DNA of 64,000 nucleotides from Monomorium pharaonis (lineage: Eukaryota > Arthropoda > Insecta > Hymenoptera > Formicidae): the NCBI RefSeq assembly GCF_013373865.1, contig NC_050476.1, forward strand, positions 13,311,197-13,375,196, read 5' to 3'. The notes beneath the pieces were generated by a model. It did not search any database. It saw only the letters and a list, made by a program, of their open reading frames with translations, and was not told the origin of the DNA. This document shows, one piece after another, positions 55,280 through 64,000 of this stretch. Positions within the stretch are counted from its first letter, which is position 1, and the number at the start of each line of letters is the position of its first letter. Made by a program: the position numbers and the translations under genes.

Positions 55280-55315
55280 GTTGACGTTTGTTTAACGTTG
55301 ACGTATCGATAACGA

Positions 55316-56023
55316 CTAATCGTTCCGTGGTATCGCAAACTCGTTAAATCCTCTTCTATATCGTCCATTAGCAAGCTCACTATCCTTGTCTATCACTAGA
55401 AATCCATAATCACGCTGCCAACAATCGCGACACAATGTACAAAAATCATCATACGTCATATCGGTATTCACATGATCATTGTATACATGCTTCAGGTTGG
55501 TATTATCCTGCTTGAACAGGATTAATAGGTTCGCGTTGTCACGTATAAGATGTTTAGGTATTCTAGCATACGTCTGACAGAGATAAAAACTGTCGACGTT
55601 TGAGTGTCTACCCATTGAAAAGTATTCTCTTATCGTATCTTGCTTATCGCACGCCACGTCATCAAAGATGAAGATTGAGTTTGAACGCGCTTCGCTCGGA
55701 GGAATAACGTCACTGTTATTAGAGAATGTAAAGTAGCCGATTTCATCGATCGGTGTTAACAAATTCTCCAAATATCGATATTTCGGCTGCTGCAACGATT
55801 TCGAGTACACGTACACGTTCTCGAAACGTACGCCGTGCGGACTTTCCAACAAGCTTATGATGACATTGGTTTTACCACAATTCGAGGGTCCGCAAATAAT
55901 TGCACGTATAGTACTCGGCAGCATTTCACCATGCTTACGCTTCTCACCACCGTCACCCATCAGTGATAATTTGTCGTCGTAATTTGTAACGCTTATCGCC
56001 AACGGTTGTCGTACGAACCTCAT
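55316..56023 (-). CDS. A32/FtsK-HerA-type packaging ATPase (polinton B)
   Basis: 235 residues. Walker A GPSNCGKT at 45-52 (AIICGPSNCGKT), Walker B SIFIFDDV at 116-123, then FYLCQTYARIPKHLIRDNAN with the sensor Gln, and a C-terminal YGFLVID. It is smaller in the P-loop flank but otherwise the same family as the polinton A ATPase, with a different N-terminus (about 40 extra residues). It would translocate DNA into the capsid. Divergent from the PLA2-core gene across 150 bases. Confidence 0.92.
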   Translation of the reverse strand: MRFVRQPLAISVTNYDDKLSLMGDGGEKRKHGEMLPSTIRAIICGPSNCGKTNVIISLLESPHGVRFENVYVYSKSLQQPKYRYLENLLTPIDEIGYFTFSNNSDVIPPSEARSNSIFIFDDVACDKQDTIREYFSMGRHSNVDSFYLCQTYARIPKHLIRDNANLLILFKQDNTNLKHVYNDHVNTDMTYDDFCTLCRDCWQRDYGFLVIDKDSELANGRYRRGFNEFAIPRND

Positions 56024-56056
56024 TTTCTACTAAGTAAAAAGGTAGGATCGAACGTC

Positions 56057-56093
56057 TATTTATATGCACGCAAAACCGCGAATCGTTCAGTAG
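56057..56093 (+). promoter_or_regulatory. TATA plus TCAGT promoter for the PLA2-core gene
   Basis: TATTTATAT begins at 56057 and TCAGT has its A at 56089, 32 bases later. The ATG is at 56176. Same arrangement as at 16836 and 59505. Confidence 0.6.
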
Positions 56094-56175
56094 CAAAGAT
56101 ATTCGCGCTGTTATCACATCTCTCTGATATTCCTGATTTCAACGGTCCCACACCGTTGATAAAGAATTGTAGCGA

Positions 56176-56835
56176 ATGCCATCGGGTTGTGGTTTGTTAA
56201 ATCGCTTGATAAACGCGCTTCCTTTCGAGCTACATATCCCTGGATATCAGTTTTGCGGTCCAGGAACACACTTGAAAAAACGATTAGCCAGAGGCGATCA
56301 GGGTGTAAATCCATTGGACGCAGCGTGCCGCGAACACGATATTGCTTATTCTCATAACAACAATCTCGCTAAACGACACGCGGCGGATAAGGTACTCGCC
56401 ACGAAAGCGTTAGGACGTGTAATCGCAAAAGATTCAGCTCTAAAAGAGAAAGCTGCTGCTGCTGCCGTTTGGGTAGCTATGAAAGCTAAGACAAAGATTG
56501 GTATGGGCATGAAAAAGACGACAATGAAGAAAAAGACAACGAAAAAGAAACGAGTACTTCCAACAGCAAAACGAGGCGGTATGTTACCGATTCTACCGTT
56601 ATTGGGCGCACTCGGATCCATGATCGGTGGAGCGGCTAGCGTGGCAAAAGCTGTGAATGATAGTAAAGTCGCGCGAAGTCAGCTCGAGGAGTTACAACGT
56701 CACAATCACACGAGGGAAGGTCGCGGGGTGTATCTTGGTCCATACACAGGTGGAAAGGGACTGTACCTCGCTCCATACAAATACGGAAAAGGTGTAACAG
56801 CGAAAGGAAAAAAAAAAACGTCAAAAAAACGTTAA
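56176..56835 (+). CDS. Phospholipase A2-core fusion protein (polinton B)
   Basis: 219 residues. Residues 20-60 form a parvovirus-type secreted PLA2 core: calcium loop YQFCGPGTHL at 24-33 and catalytic helix CREHDIAYSH with His54 and Asp55. It would hydrolyse membrane phospholipids during entry. A helical Ala/Lys region, a Lys/Thr-rich basic tract (112-127), a hydrophobic stretch MLPILPLLGALGSMIGGAAS (136-155) and a Gly/Tyr/Lys-rich tail follow. MIGG/A at 149-153 fits the adenain pattern (M/I/L)XGG-X. Function is inferred from motifs. It lies 2 bases before the protease gene and has its own promoter. Confidence 0.82.
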   Translation: MPSGCGLLNRLINALPFELHIPGYQFCGPGTHLKKRLARGDQGVNPLDAACREHDIAYSHNNNLAKRHAADKVLATKALGRVIAKDSALKEKAAAAAVWVAMKAKTKIGMGMKKTTMKKKTTKKKRVLPTAKRGGMLPILPLLGALGSMIGGAASVAKAVNDSKVARSQLEELQRHNHTREGRGVYLGPYTGGKGLYLAPYKYGKGVTAKGKKKTSKKR

Positions 56836-56837
56836 AA

Positions 56838-57233
56838 ATGCCTGCGGGTGCAATGACAAATGTGCAACTGCAGCAACTGGCTATTCGTATGCGTATTCCA
56901 TACTTTAGAGATGTTTTCATGCGTAACGCATTACCGATAAGCGGTCCACGACGAAATGAGAGCGGTATCGTAAACTTGGATGATGTGATGGGTCCCGGTA
57001 CTCATTGGGTAGCGTACGCAAAGAGAGACAATCACGTGATATATTTCGATAGTTTTGGTAATCTTCGGCCACCTAAAGAACTTGTACGATATTTCGGAGA
57101 CGGTGTGACAAAGATAGAGTACAATCGAACGTCCTATCAAACCTACAATCAGAGCATTTGTGGGCAATTGTGTTTACAGTTTCTCCGAACGGTTGATGCG
57201 TATGAATTTAAAGCTCGACAGCATGCGAATTAA
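56838..57233 (+). CDS. Adenain-like cysteine protease (polinton B)
   Basis: 131 residues, compact for the family. His56 (GTHWVAYAKR), Asp71 (VIYFDSFG), Gln101 and Cys108 (SICGQLCLQF) are all present, with the adenain 7-residue Gln-Cys spacing. It would mature capsid proteins. The ATG follows the previous stop after 2 bases. It is shorter than the polinton A protease because it lacks the Cys-rich C-terminus. Confidence 0.9.
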   Translation: MPAGAMTNVQLQQLAIRMRIPYFRDVFMRNALPISGPRRNESGIVNLDDVMGPGTHWVAYAKRDNHVIYFDSFGNLRPPKELVRYFGDGVTKIEYNRTSYQTYNQSICGQLCLQFLRTVDAYEFKARQHAN

Positions 57234-57262
57234 CTCAGTATTCGTTGGACGGTTTTTCAATC

Positions 57263-58069
57263 ATGTCGTTGATACTTACGCTAACTGGGAAGGACAGCGT
57301 CCTCACTACAACATACTTTCCAATTATAGATTTGAGCGATGACAATTACGAGCTCGGTCTAATGAACTTTGAGACTTACAATACGATTCCGAATGTAAAT
57401 GCTTCGAATAATAAGTTTTACTTTGATGAAGAAGATGTGGAAATTACGATTCCCGAGGGATCGTACGAACTGCAAGCCATAAACGAGTTTTTGAAACACA
57501 AAATGCTGAAACGTCTGGAATATGCAACTAATGATAATGAAAAACAAGACGATGGTAGCGTTACACACATATCACATGATGACATCCCACTTGAAGACAA
57601 CGATGTCGATAAAGATAGCGGTGATAAGGATTTCCCAATAGTACTTCGCGCGAATAACAATACGATGAAGAGCGAGATAATATGCGCCTATAAAATAAAT
57701 TTTAGCAAGCCCAACAATATTGGATCGTTGCTAGGATTTTCTTCAGATCGTATATTAAAGCCGCGAAAATGGTACAAATCAGACTTATCAATTAACATTA
57801 TCAACGTAAACATTATCCGCATAGAATGTAACGTGACCTCGAGCGCATACAGTAATGACAAGCGTGTGCATACAATATACGAATTTTCTCCGAACGTGGC
57901 ACCAGGATATAAGATCTCGGAAACACCGAGGCAGATCATTTATCTGCCGATCACCGCACGGAGCATTTCGGATTTGATGATACGTGTCGTCGATCAGCAC
58001 GGACGATTGCTTAATTTTCGAGGAGAAGAAATCACTGTCAGATTGCATGTACGACGACTACGACGATAA
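57263..58069 (+). CDS. Minor capsid (penton-type) protein of polinton B
   Basis: 268 residues from the ATG at 57263 (MSLILTLTGKDS); the longer frame starts only with TTG. It shows the layout of Polinton minor capsid proteins: YELGLMNFETYNTIPNV, EITIPEGSYELQAINEFL, a long acidic insert (DDGSVTHISHDD...DKDSGDKD), then a C-terminal ITVRLHVRR resembling the TLTVTLHFR end of the polinton A protein. TCAGT at 57235-57239 with TTTAAA about 28 bases earlier may be its promoter. Intact frame. Confidence 0.82.
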   Translation: MSLILTLTGKDSVLTTTYFPIIDLSDDNYELGLMNFETYNTIPNVNASNNKFYFDEEDVEITIPEGSYELQAINEFLKHKMLKRLEYATNDNEKQDDGSVTHISHDDIPLEDNDVDKDSGDKDFPIVLRANNNTMKSEIICAYKINFSKPNNIGSLLGFSSDRILKPRKWYKSDLSINIINVNIIRIECNVTSSAYSNDKRVHTIYEFSPNVAPGYKISETPRQIIYLPITARSISDLMIRVVDQHGRLLNFRGEEITVRLHVRRLRR

Positions 58070-58253
58070 CGCTTGTGTAGACGCAGCGTGAGATGCTCAT
58101 ATTGAACGGGCACGTAAAAGATAACACATCGTTTACAAAACCGACATTTAATAGTAAATTTCAATCATCAAGAAAAGAAGTTTGCACTGAGAAAAAGAAA
58201 CTTACCGCGTCAAACGTTGCATTTCTTCAATCTTTGGGATTCGCAGTACGACA
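58070..58253 (+). other. Leader before the major capsid gene
   Basis: Non-coding 184 bases; no convincing TATA or TCAGT seen. Confidence 0.4.
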
Positions 58254-59453
58254 ATGACGGACATTTTAAACATTGAGAATGAACCGATCTTCGATGATCG
58301 CATCATCAAGATCGAGACTCACACGTATAATCCGTTTGCCAATACAACGTTTGATCACAGTGATGAGATAAGAATACCTATACAACATCAGGATTTATAC
58401 ACGTTACCGTCTGAAAGTTTTCTATACATCGAGGGAAAAGTTACGATAAAAAAAACAGTTACGGGATCTAGTGTGACTTTGGGGAATAATTGCATCGCGT
58501 TTATGTTTGACGAGATTCGATATGAACTTGATGGTGTAGAGATTGATCGTAACAGAAACGTTGGAATAACCAGCACGCTCAAGAATTATATAACAATGTC
58601 AACTAACAGAACCAAAATTGCAAATAACGCTGGTTGGGATCCGTGGTATCATGTGAATGGATACTTTAATTTTTGTGTGCCACTTAACATGCTACTGGGA
58701 TTTTGCGAAGATTACAAACGCGTGGTGATTAACGCTCGTCACGAGTTGATCTTGATACGCGCGCGCAACGATAATAATTGTCTAGTCGGTGATCCAGCGC
58801 AGGAACCAGAAATTGAATTATTCAAAGTACAATGGCGAATGCCGCATGTGCTGTTGAATGAGAGAAATAAACTGTCGATGTTGCGTGCTCTGGAAAGCGG
58901 GCGATACCTCAGCATGGCTTTTCGCTCATGGGATCTGTATGAGTTTCCATTATTGCAACGCACAACCAAACATACATGGGCTATCAAGACCGCTACTCAG
59001 CTCGAGAAGCCGCGTTACGTCGTCTTCGCTCTGCAGGCTGGTCGGAAGAACGTCATGCTTGAGGACGCGAGTCGATTCAATGATTGCAAACTGACAAATG
59101 TAAAACTGTATCTGAACTCGGAATGTTATCCGTATGACGATATGAATCTGGATTTCGATAAAAACAGATGGGCAATTCTGTATGATATGTATACACGTTT
59201 CTGTAAAGACTATTATGGGTATGATAATCTTGAGCCGAATCTATCTGTCGCGAATTTTCGACAAAAAGGTCCGTTTGTGATTATCGATTGCTCTCGACAA
59301 AACGAATCGATTAAGAGTGCAACTGTAGATGTGCGTATAGAATTTGATTGTAAAGAGAACGTACCCGCGAGCACCACCGCGTACTGTCTCATCATACACG
59401 ATCGCATAGTTCAGTACAATCCGTTGACCAACGTTGTGCGCAAAATTACCTAA
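58254..59453 (+). CDS. Major capsid protein, double jelly roll (polinton B)
   Basis: 399 residues starting MTDILNIENEPIFDDR. Landmarks: DEIRIPIQHQDLYTLPSESF (strand start of jelly roll 1), FMFDEIRYELDGVEIDRNRN, WDPWYHVNGYFNFCVPL, a middle FKVQWRMPHVLLNE, FALQAGRKN, and C-terminal RIEFDCKENVPASTTAYCL. Strong Polinton capsid of a lineage common in insects and distinct from polinton A. Length is in the usual range. Intact frame. Confidence 0.88.
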   Translation: MTDILNIENEPIFDDRIIKIETHTYNPFANTTFDHSDEIRIPIQHQDLYTLPSESFLYIEGKVTIKKTVTGSSVTLGNNCIAFMFDEIRYELDGVEIDRNRNVGITSTLKNYITMSTNRTKIANNAGWDPWYHVNGYFNFCVPLNMLLGFCEDYKRVVINARHELILIRARNDNNCLVGDPAQEPEIELFKVQWRMPHVLLNERNKLSMLRALESGRYLSMAFRSWDLYEFPLLQRTTKHTWAIKTATQLEKPRYVVFALQAGRKNVMLEDASRFNDCKLTNVKLYLNSECYPYDDMNLDFDKNRWAILYDMYTRFCKDYYGYDNLEPNLSVANFRQKGPFVIIDCSRQNESIKSATVDVRIEFDCKENVPASTTAYCLIIHDRIVQYNPLTNVVRKIT

Positions 59454-59504
59454 GATGACGACGACACCATCACACTTTTCTCTGGAAAAATACATTTGAG
59501 ACGA

Positions 59505-59540
59505 TATAAGAATGTATAGCGCATTGATGTGGATCAGTCT
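59505..59540 (+). promoter_or_regulatory. TATA plus TCAGT promoter for the DLQGF gene
   Basis: TATAAG at 59505 and TCAGTC with its A at 59536, 31 bases later; the ATG at 59558 follows after 21 bases. Confidence 0.65.
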
Positions 59541-59557
59541 TCTCAACGATAACAGTC

Positions 59558-60049
59558 ATGTCTGTACCAACGTTTGTGGATCTGCAAGGCTTCATCGTCA
59601 GGGGAAGCTTTGTCGTGAAGGAATTTGCCTCTCTCAAAAATGGCGTCGAACTCTCACATTACATTTTTCAACATCCCATTCCGTGGCATCAACTTAGCAA
59701 CGCTGACAAGCGCTTGGCATCATGGTTGCTTACGCATCATCATGGAATATCATGGGAGGGTGGAATGATTCCATACAGAATGGCTAAAAACTTGATTACA
59801 GCAGCGTTGATGAGGAATGAAACAACACCCGTCATATACGTTAAGGGATGTGAGAAACGAGAATGGTTGTTGGACTTGCTTCTGGACGAGGACGCTAATG
59901 TCGAAAATATCGAGGTGCATTACGAAAATATAAAACCTCTAAATAAAATGGATGTTACGCATACTTTACGTTGTCGGAATCATGTGAACAATTGCGCTTT
60001 ACAGAATGTATTTAAACTGTATAATTGGTGGTCTAATAATAAAAAATAA
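59558..60049 (+). CDS. D(I/L)QGF protein, DEDDh-exonuclease-like (polinton B)
   Basis: 163 residues, starting MSVPTFVDLQGFIVRG. It shares with the polinton A protein at 22426: DLQGF, a Lys-Glu after the second strand (FVVKE), WLLTHHHGISW, IYVKGCEKREWLLDLL, NIE and NNCALQNVFKL. The acidic C-terminal extension of the polinton A copy is missing. The DEDDh pattern is again altered: Gln for the second acidic residue of motif I, and Asn at the motif III acidic position. The product may be a non-catalytic exonuclease-fold protein, perhaps structural or RNA-binding; role unknown. Confidence 0.72.
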   Translation: MSVPTFVDLQGFIVRGSFVVKEFASLKNGVELSHYIFQHPIPWHQLSNADKRLASWLLTHHHGISWEGGMIPYRMAKNLITAALMRNETTPVIYVKGCEKREWLLDLLLDEDANVENIEVHYENIKPLNKMDVTHTLRCRNHVNNCALQNVFKLYNWWSNNKK

Positions 60050-60233
60050 AAAAAATAAAATATATACAATCTTTTATTTTACTTTATTTTCCCTATCATA
60101 TTTCCCTTTCTTTTTTCTCCGTTTAATAAAAACTACATTTAACAAATTAAATTAATTTTATATATTAGGATAATTGGTAGGAGATAGGAATAATTCTTAA
60201 ATAATTTTTAACATTTATACAAAAACATATTTA
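60050..60233. other. AT-rich spacer between convergent genes
   Basis: Low-complexity DNA with AATAAAA near 60053 and 60124; no gene. Confidence 0.4.
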
Positions 60234-60959
60234 TTAATTATGTAAAGCATCATATACAATATTGACGGATGCATAAGTCACTAGTTCGCATTCTATGATA
60301 CAAGTTTTATCATAATTTTCATTCAGCATTTTTATAGCATCATACTTATTAGTAACATAATTTTGACGCAAAATAGTAATAAACTTCTTATATTTATTGC
60401 TTACACTATAAATATTTTGATATAATTGATTATACATAGATTCAACGCAGTGTTCGAGATTAAGTAAAAATAATATTGTTAATGGTTTCATATATATACA
60501 AGTATTACACAGTGTTAATTTTACGATACCTTTATCGTGTACGTTTACAATTTCTATTACTAAATCACAAATAAAAAGTCTCGAAGATGGTATAGTTGCT
60601 CGTACGAGTTCCTCAATATCCACACGTCTCTCGATAAATTTTTGCCATGTTATATATGGCAAAATTAGCTGATTTCCTTTGTTGTCGCCAAGAATCATCT
60701 CCACAAAAGGCTCAGACCCTACGCTGATTCCCATTTCCAAGTACTTGTACCCTGTAGTGGTCAAAGCAAATCTCCTTCTCAGGATGCGAGGTGTATGGCG
60801 CGGCTGCGATATTGTTCTATAAAGAAAAAAAAAAAATGCGAGTTAGAAATAAAATCTAAATAAATATGTAATAAATATGTAATGAAATTTGATTTAATTA
60901 AGAAATACTTACGGTTTATCATGAGCTTCGTTTTCCTGGATTGGAACGTAGTAGTTCAT
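60234..60959 (-). CDS. TIR-adjacent polinton protein, two exons (polinton B)
   Basis: Exons 60959-60913 (MNYYVPIQENEAHDK...) and 60816-60234, joined by CC/GTAAGT and CTTTATAG/A in phase 2. The product is about 209 residues. After a basic PRILRRRFALTTTGYKYL comes a GISVGSEPFVEMIL segment and a WQKF motif, then β-rich and helical parts rich in Ile and Leu. This spacing (FV..I, then W..F) resembles the polinton A protein at 6513-7310, which is also next to a TIR. A PC4-like single-strand DNA-binding fold is a possibility, not a recognition. The exon pair is supported only by consensus sites. Confidence 0.6.
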
Positions 60960-61136
60960 CTTCGGGAAGTACGTTTTTCCAATTGACTCCAGCAGCCAAC
61001 GTTATCCTTTGTTGTCCGTTCGGTAATGAGCGACTGTAGTGAGGATATTCGTAATGGGCGACTGATGTATGGCGATTCTTCTTATATGATACACCCCTCC
61101 ACCATATCTTAATAGTAATGTGCATAATCACATTGG

Positions 61137-62257
61137 TCACGTGATTTTTGAAAAGAATTTTAGAAGAAGGGGAAGCTAAGATTTAACATGTTGCGACACG
61201 TTCAATTAAAAGAAATTTTCAGGTATAATATTAAACGCAGACTACAGTATCCGCATGTTATTTTATGTTATATTTTTATTTTTTAATCTAACATATATTT
61301 TTAATGTTTGTAAAATCTAGCAGCCTGATATCGGCGCTCGCTAGCAGCCAAGATAAGGGCGCTGCTTATACGATTAGTGTAGTGGGAGAGAGATAAAGAG
61401 CAAACCGTAACTGGGGTGGAATATACATAATATAATTTTTATTATTTAATTATTTATAATTTAAATTAGAATACATATGCATATGTAATCTAACTCAAAT
61501 TATAAATAATCAAATAAAAATTACATTACATATATGAAATAATGATAAAGTCTCTTTACCTGAGCGGCGGTGGTGATGAGCACAAAGGACTTTCGAAAAC
61601 ATGTTGAGACAAGTTTCTCATTTGTTAGAAAAACAATAAACAAAAGAGTTTTTGAAATTTATGATAGGGTAATATGTTATAGAGAAATAATAAAGAAAAG
61701 GAAGTTTGAAATTTATGACAGGGTAATTTGTTACAGAGAAACAATAAACAAAAGAAAAAAGAAAGTTTGAAATTTATGATAAGATAATTTGTTAAAAAGA
61801 AACAATAAACAAAAGGAAGTTTGAAATTTATGACAGTATCATTTGGTATAGAGAAACAATAAACAAAGAAAGTTCAAAATTTATGGCAGGGTTATTTTTC
61901 AAAAGAACAATAAACAAAAGAAAATTTATGACGGGGTCATTTGTTATACAGAACAAAAGAAAATTTATGACAGGGTCAATTGTTATACAGAACAAAAGAA
62001 AATTTATGACAGGGTCAATTGTTATACAGAACAATAGGAACAAAAGAAAATTGAAATTTATGTGACAGGTCAATTGTTATACAGAACAATAGGAACAAAA
62101 GAAAATTGAAATTTATGTGACAGGTCAATTGTTATACAGAACAATAGGAACAAAAGAAAATTGAAATTTATGTGACAAGTAATTATCCCTTCCCCCTTCC
62201 CCCTCCCCCTTCCCCCCATTCTATTGTTTGGGTCAGAACTCTCTTAGTACAACTACT
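61137..62257. repeat. Right TIR of polinton B
   Basis: Inverted copy of 46915-48030 with the same 55-bp tandem repeats and G/C-rich tract. Translations of the repeats are identical to those in the left copy. Confidence 0.9.
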
Positions 62258-62263
62258 TACGAA

Positions 62264-64000
62264 GTTTGTACCGTTGTCGGAGTACACATGTCCCGGAATG
62301 TCTCGGTGGCCGATAAAACGACGGAAAGCTCCCAGAAACCCGTCCGTCGTCAAGTCGCTTGTGATTTCCACATGCACGGCCTTCGTAGCCATACACACGA
62401 AAAGGCATCCGTATGCCTTGACTCGCGATCGATTCCGTGATTTCCTTTCCTTAATGAAAAGTGGTCCAAAGAAGTCAACACCGGTGTGTAGAAACGCGGG
62501 CGTCTCGTTTAATCGGGCTTCCAGCAGATCTGCCATTTGTCCGTGTAGTAACTTCGGACGATGTCGAATGCAATTGACACATTTTCGCACGATCCGTCGG
62601 ACTTGGTCCTTTCCGTTGAAAAGCCAAAAGCGAGCTCGCAACGCGTAAAGTGTGCTTTGGATACCGGCGTGATACGTTCGTTCGTGTATTTCCTTTATAA
62701 TGAGGTCCGTGACTTGATTGTTGGATGGAAGTAAAATCGGATGCCGCGTACCGAAAGGCGACTTTGCATTTCATAACCGCCTCCCAACGCGTAGCAATCC
62801 GCGTTCGTCGATGAAGGGATTCAGTTCGTCAAATCTGATGCTCTTTCGATAGGACATTGTGATCTCGCCCGTTTTAGTCTCTCGCGACGTTGTGAGTCGT
62901 TTAATTTCGACCGAAAAATTCTCGCGCTGAATTATTCTCAAAATACGTAACTCCGCTTCGTTTCGTTCTTTAACGTTAAGCAATTTTCCCGAATTTCCCG
63001 CCCCTTTATATTTAGCAGGGAGCCATCGTAGACCGCGCGCCACTCCGTTAATTAACGTATTATATGATGACGAGCATCGATCGAACTCGCTGTACGGCGT
63101 TGCACTCGACTTGAGACAGACGTCTGGTTCGGAATCCAATGAGTCAGGAACGTTAATTTCTAAATTCGCGGGCCAGTCGGTTTCGAGTAATGATAACCAC
63201 GGAAAACCATGGAACCACGTTTGATTCTTAACGAAATCATTTGGAAGTTGTCCTCTGGACAACGCGTCCGCGGAATTATCTTTCGACCCGACGTGTCTCC
63301 ATTCCGCCGCGTTTCCGACGGTTTGAATTTCGGCTACGCGATTTGCTTCAAATACCTTTAAGCTCTGAGAATTCTTTTTGATCCAATACAATACGATGGA
63401 GGAGTCAGACCAGAAGATTACTCTGTCGAATTCAAGACCGAAATTCGCGCAGGCTTCCTTGTATAGTCGAACGAGGGTTAATGCTCTGCAGAGCTCGAGA
63501 CGAGGAATAGTTGAATTCTTTAAGGGTGCGACTCGCGACTTCGCACACGCTAAGCGAGTTTTCACTTGTCGTGAGTTAGAAGAACGGATGTAGAAGCAAG
63601 CTCCATAACCCCTTTGACTCGCGTCGCAGAAGCCGTGGAGTTCGATTTGAGTCGGGTTATCCATCAGCAATCGTCGGTCCACGGCTAAATCGCGGATACT
63701 TCCCAACTGAGCGAATGACAACCAGGCCGTGTGCAATTCCTGAGACGCTGACTCGTCCCATTCTAATCGATCTAACCAACATTTTTGCATTATGATTTTC
63801 GCGTATAATACTACCGGGCCGAGCAGACCGAGAAGATCAAATATCCTTGCGATTTCGGATAAGATGTTGCGTTTCGTTACCCTTGTAGACAAATCGAGTG
63901 GTTTCACGGTAAAAACCAATTCGTCTCGGTTTGAATTCCACACGACACCTAATGTTCTCAATACGGCGTTTTGTTCGATCGCGCAATCTAAGTTTAAAAT
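62264..64000 (-). pseudogene. BEL/Pao pol: RNase H and integrase N-terminal part, left of the split
   Basis: The minus-strand frame is open from the window end. It shows the RNase H region (HGFCDASQRGYGACFY, then FWSDSSIVLYWI, then SKDNSADALSRG), a linker, then an in-frame TGA at 62773-62771. The same frame continues with an H2C2-type CVNCIRHRP, catalytic GVDFFGP and YSDNGTNFV, and breaks at 62263 at the polinton. The reverse transcriptase is mostly outside the window. The 5' part is partial at 64000. Confidence 0.85.

Larger units (their letters stand above)
46915..62257. mobile_element. Maverick/Polinton DNA transposon, polinton B, with open genes throughout
   Basis: 15,343 bp, ends AGTAGTTGTACTAAG and CTTAGTACAACTACT, flanked by a perfect TACGAA duplication (46909-46914 and 62258-62263). 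Genes: polymerase (+), integrase (-), DUF8207-like (-), ATPase (-), PLA2-core (+), protease (+), minor capsid (+), major capsid (+), DLQGF (+) and a TIR-adjacent gene (-). Every expected frame is full-length. Frames read within the two TIRs are identical between copies. Both points indicate a recent insertion. Confidence 0.95.
44974..64000 (-). mobile_element. BEL/Pao LTR retrotransposon, minus strand, interrupted by polinton B
   Basis: The 3' LTR (44974-46105) and the 3' part of pol are visible; the 5' end lies beyond 64000. Pol reads RNase H, then integrase, and is split at 46908/62264 by the 15.3-kb polinton. Pol also has an in-frame TGA at 62773-62771 and frame breaks near the integrase C-terminus, so the copy was defective apart from the insertion. 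It sits in receptor intron 4, antisense to the receptor. Confidence 0.82.

Overview
The window looks like nuclear DNA of an ant or a close hymenopteran. It is AT-rich and packed with foldback MITEs and microsatellites. It carries exons of an insect odorant receptor of the ant-expanded kind, and most of the rest is transposable elements. There is no prokaryotic or organellar gene content.

Layout. (1) 1-5358: AT-rich repeats, no supported gene. (2) 5365-24385: a 19.0-kb Maverick/Polinton (polinton A) with about 0.65-kb terminal inverted repeats (TIRs), ends AGTAGT...ACTACT and a perfect 6-bp target duplication AAGACT. It holds a protein-primed family B DNA polymerase gene that has decayed, a packaging ATPase, a retroviral-type integrase with chromodomain, two capsid genes, a pVI-like core protein, an adenain-like protease and several uncharacterised genes. 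(3) 26186-44620: exons 1-4 of an odorant receptor gene. Its third intron is 16.3 kb and is filled with nested elements: foldback MITEs, Tc1/mariner elements, a hAT MITE with 8-bp duplication, an LTR fragment and satellites. (4) 44974 to the window end: a minus-strand BEL/Pao retrotransposon lying in the next receptor intron. (5) Inside the BEL integrase gene, 46915-62257: a second, 15.3-kb polinton (polinton B) with about 1.12-kb TIRs and target duplication TACGAA. All its genes read open.

How the genes work together. Each polinton carries a virus-like set: polymerase for replication, integrase for insertion, ATPase and protease for packaging and maturation, and major and minor capsid proteins. 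The two belong to very different lineages. Their polymerases carry different nuclease insertions (Vsr-like in A, endonuclease VII-like HNH in B). Polinton B encodes a phospholipase A2 fused to a basic core protein. Both share an uncharacterised D(I/L)QGF protein that looks like an inactivated DEDDh exonuclease, a Cys-His domain at the polymerase N-terminus, and a TIR-adjacent protein of unknown function. TATA plus TCAGT promoters can be seen in both.

Limits. Family assignments rest on motifs read by eye. No database search or alignment was run.
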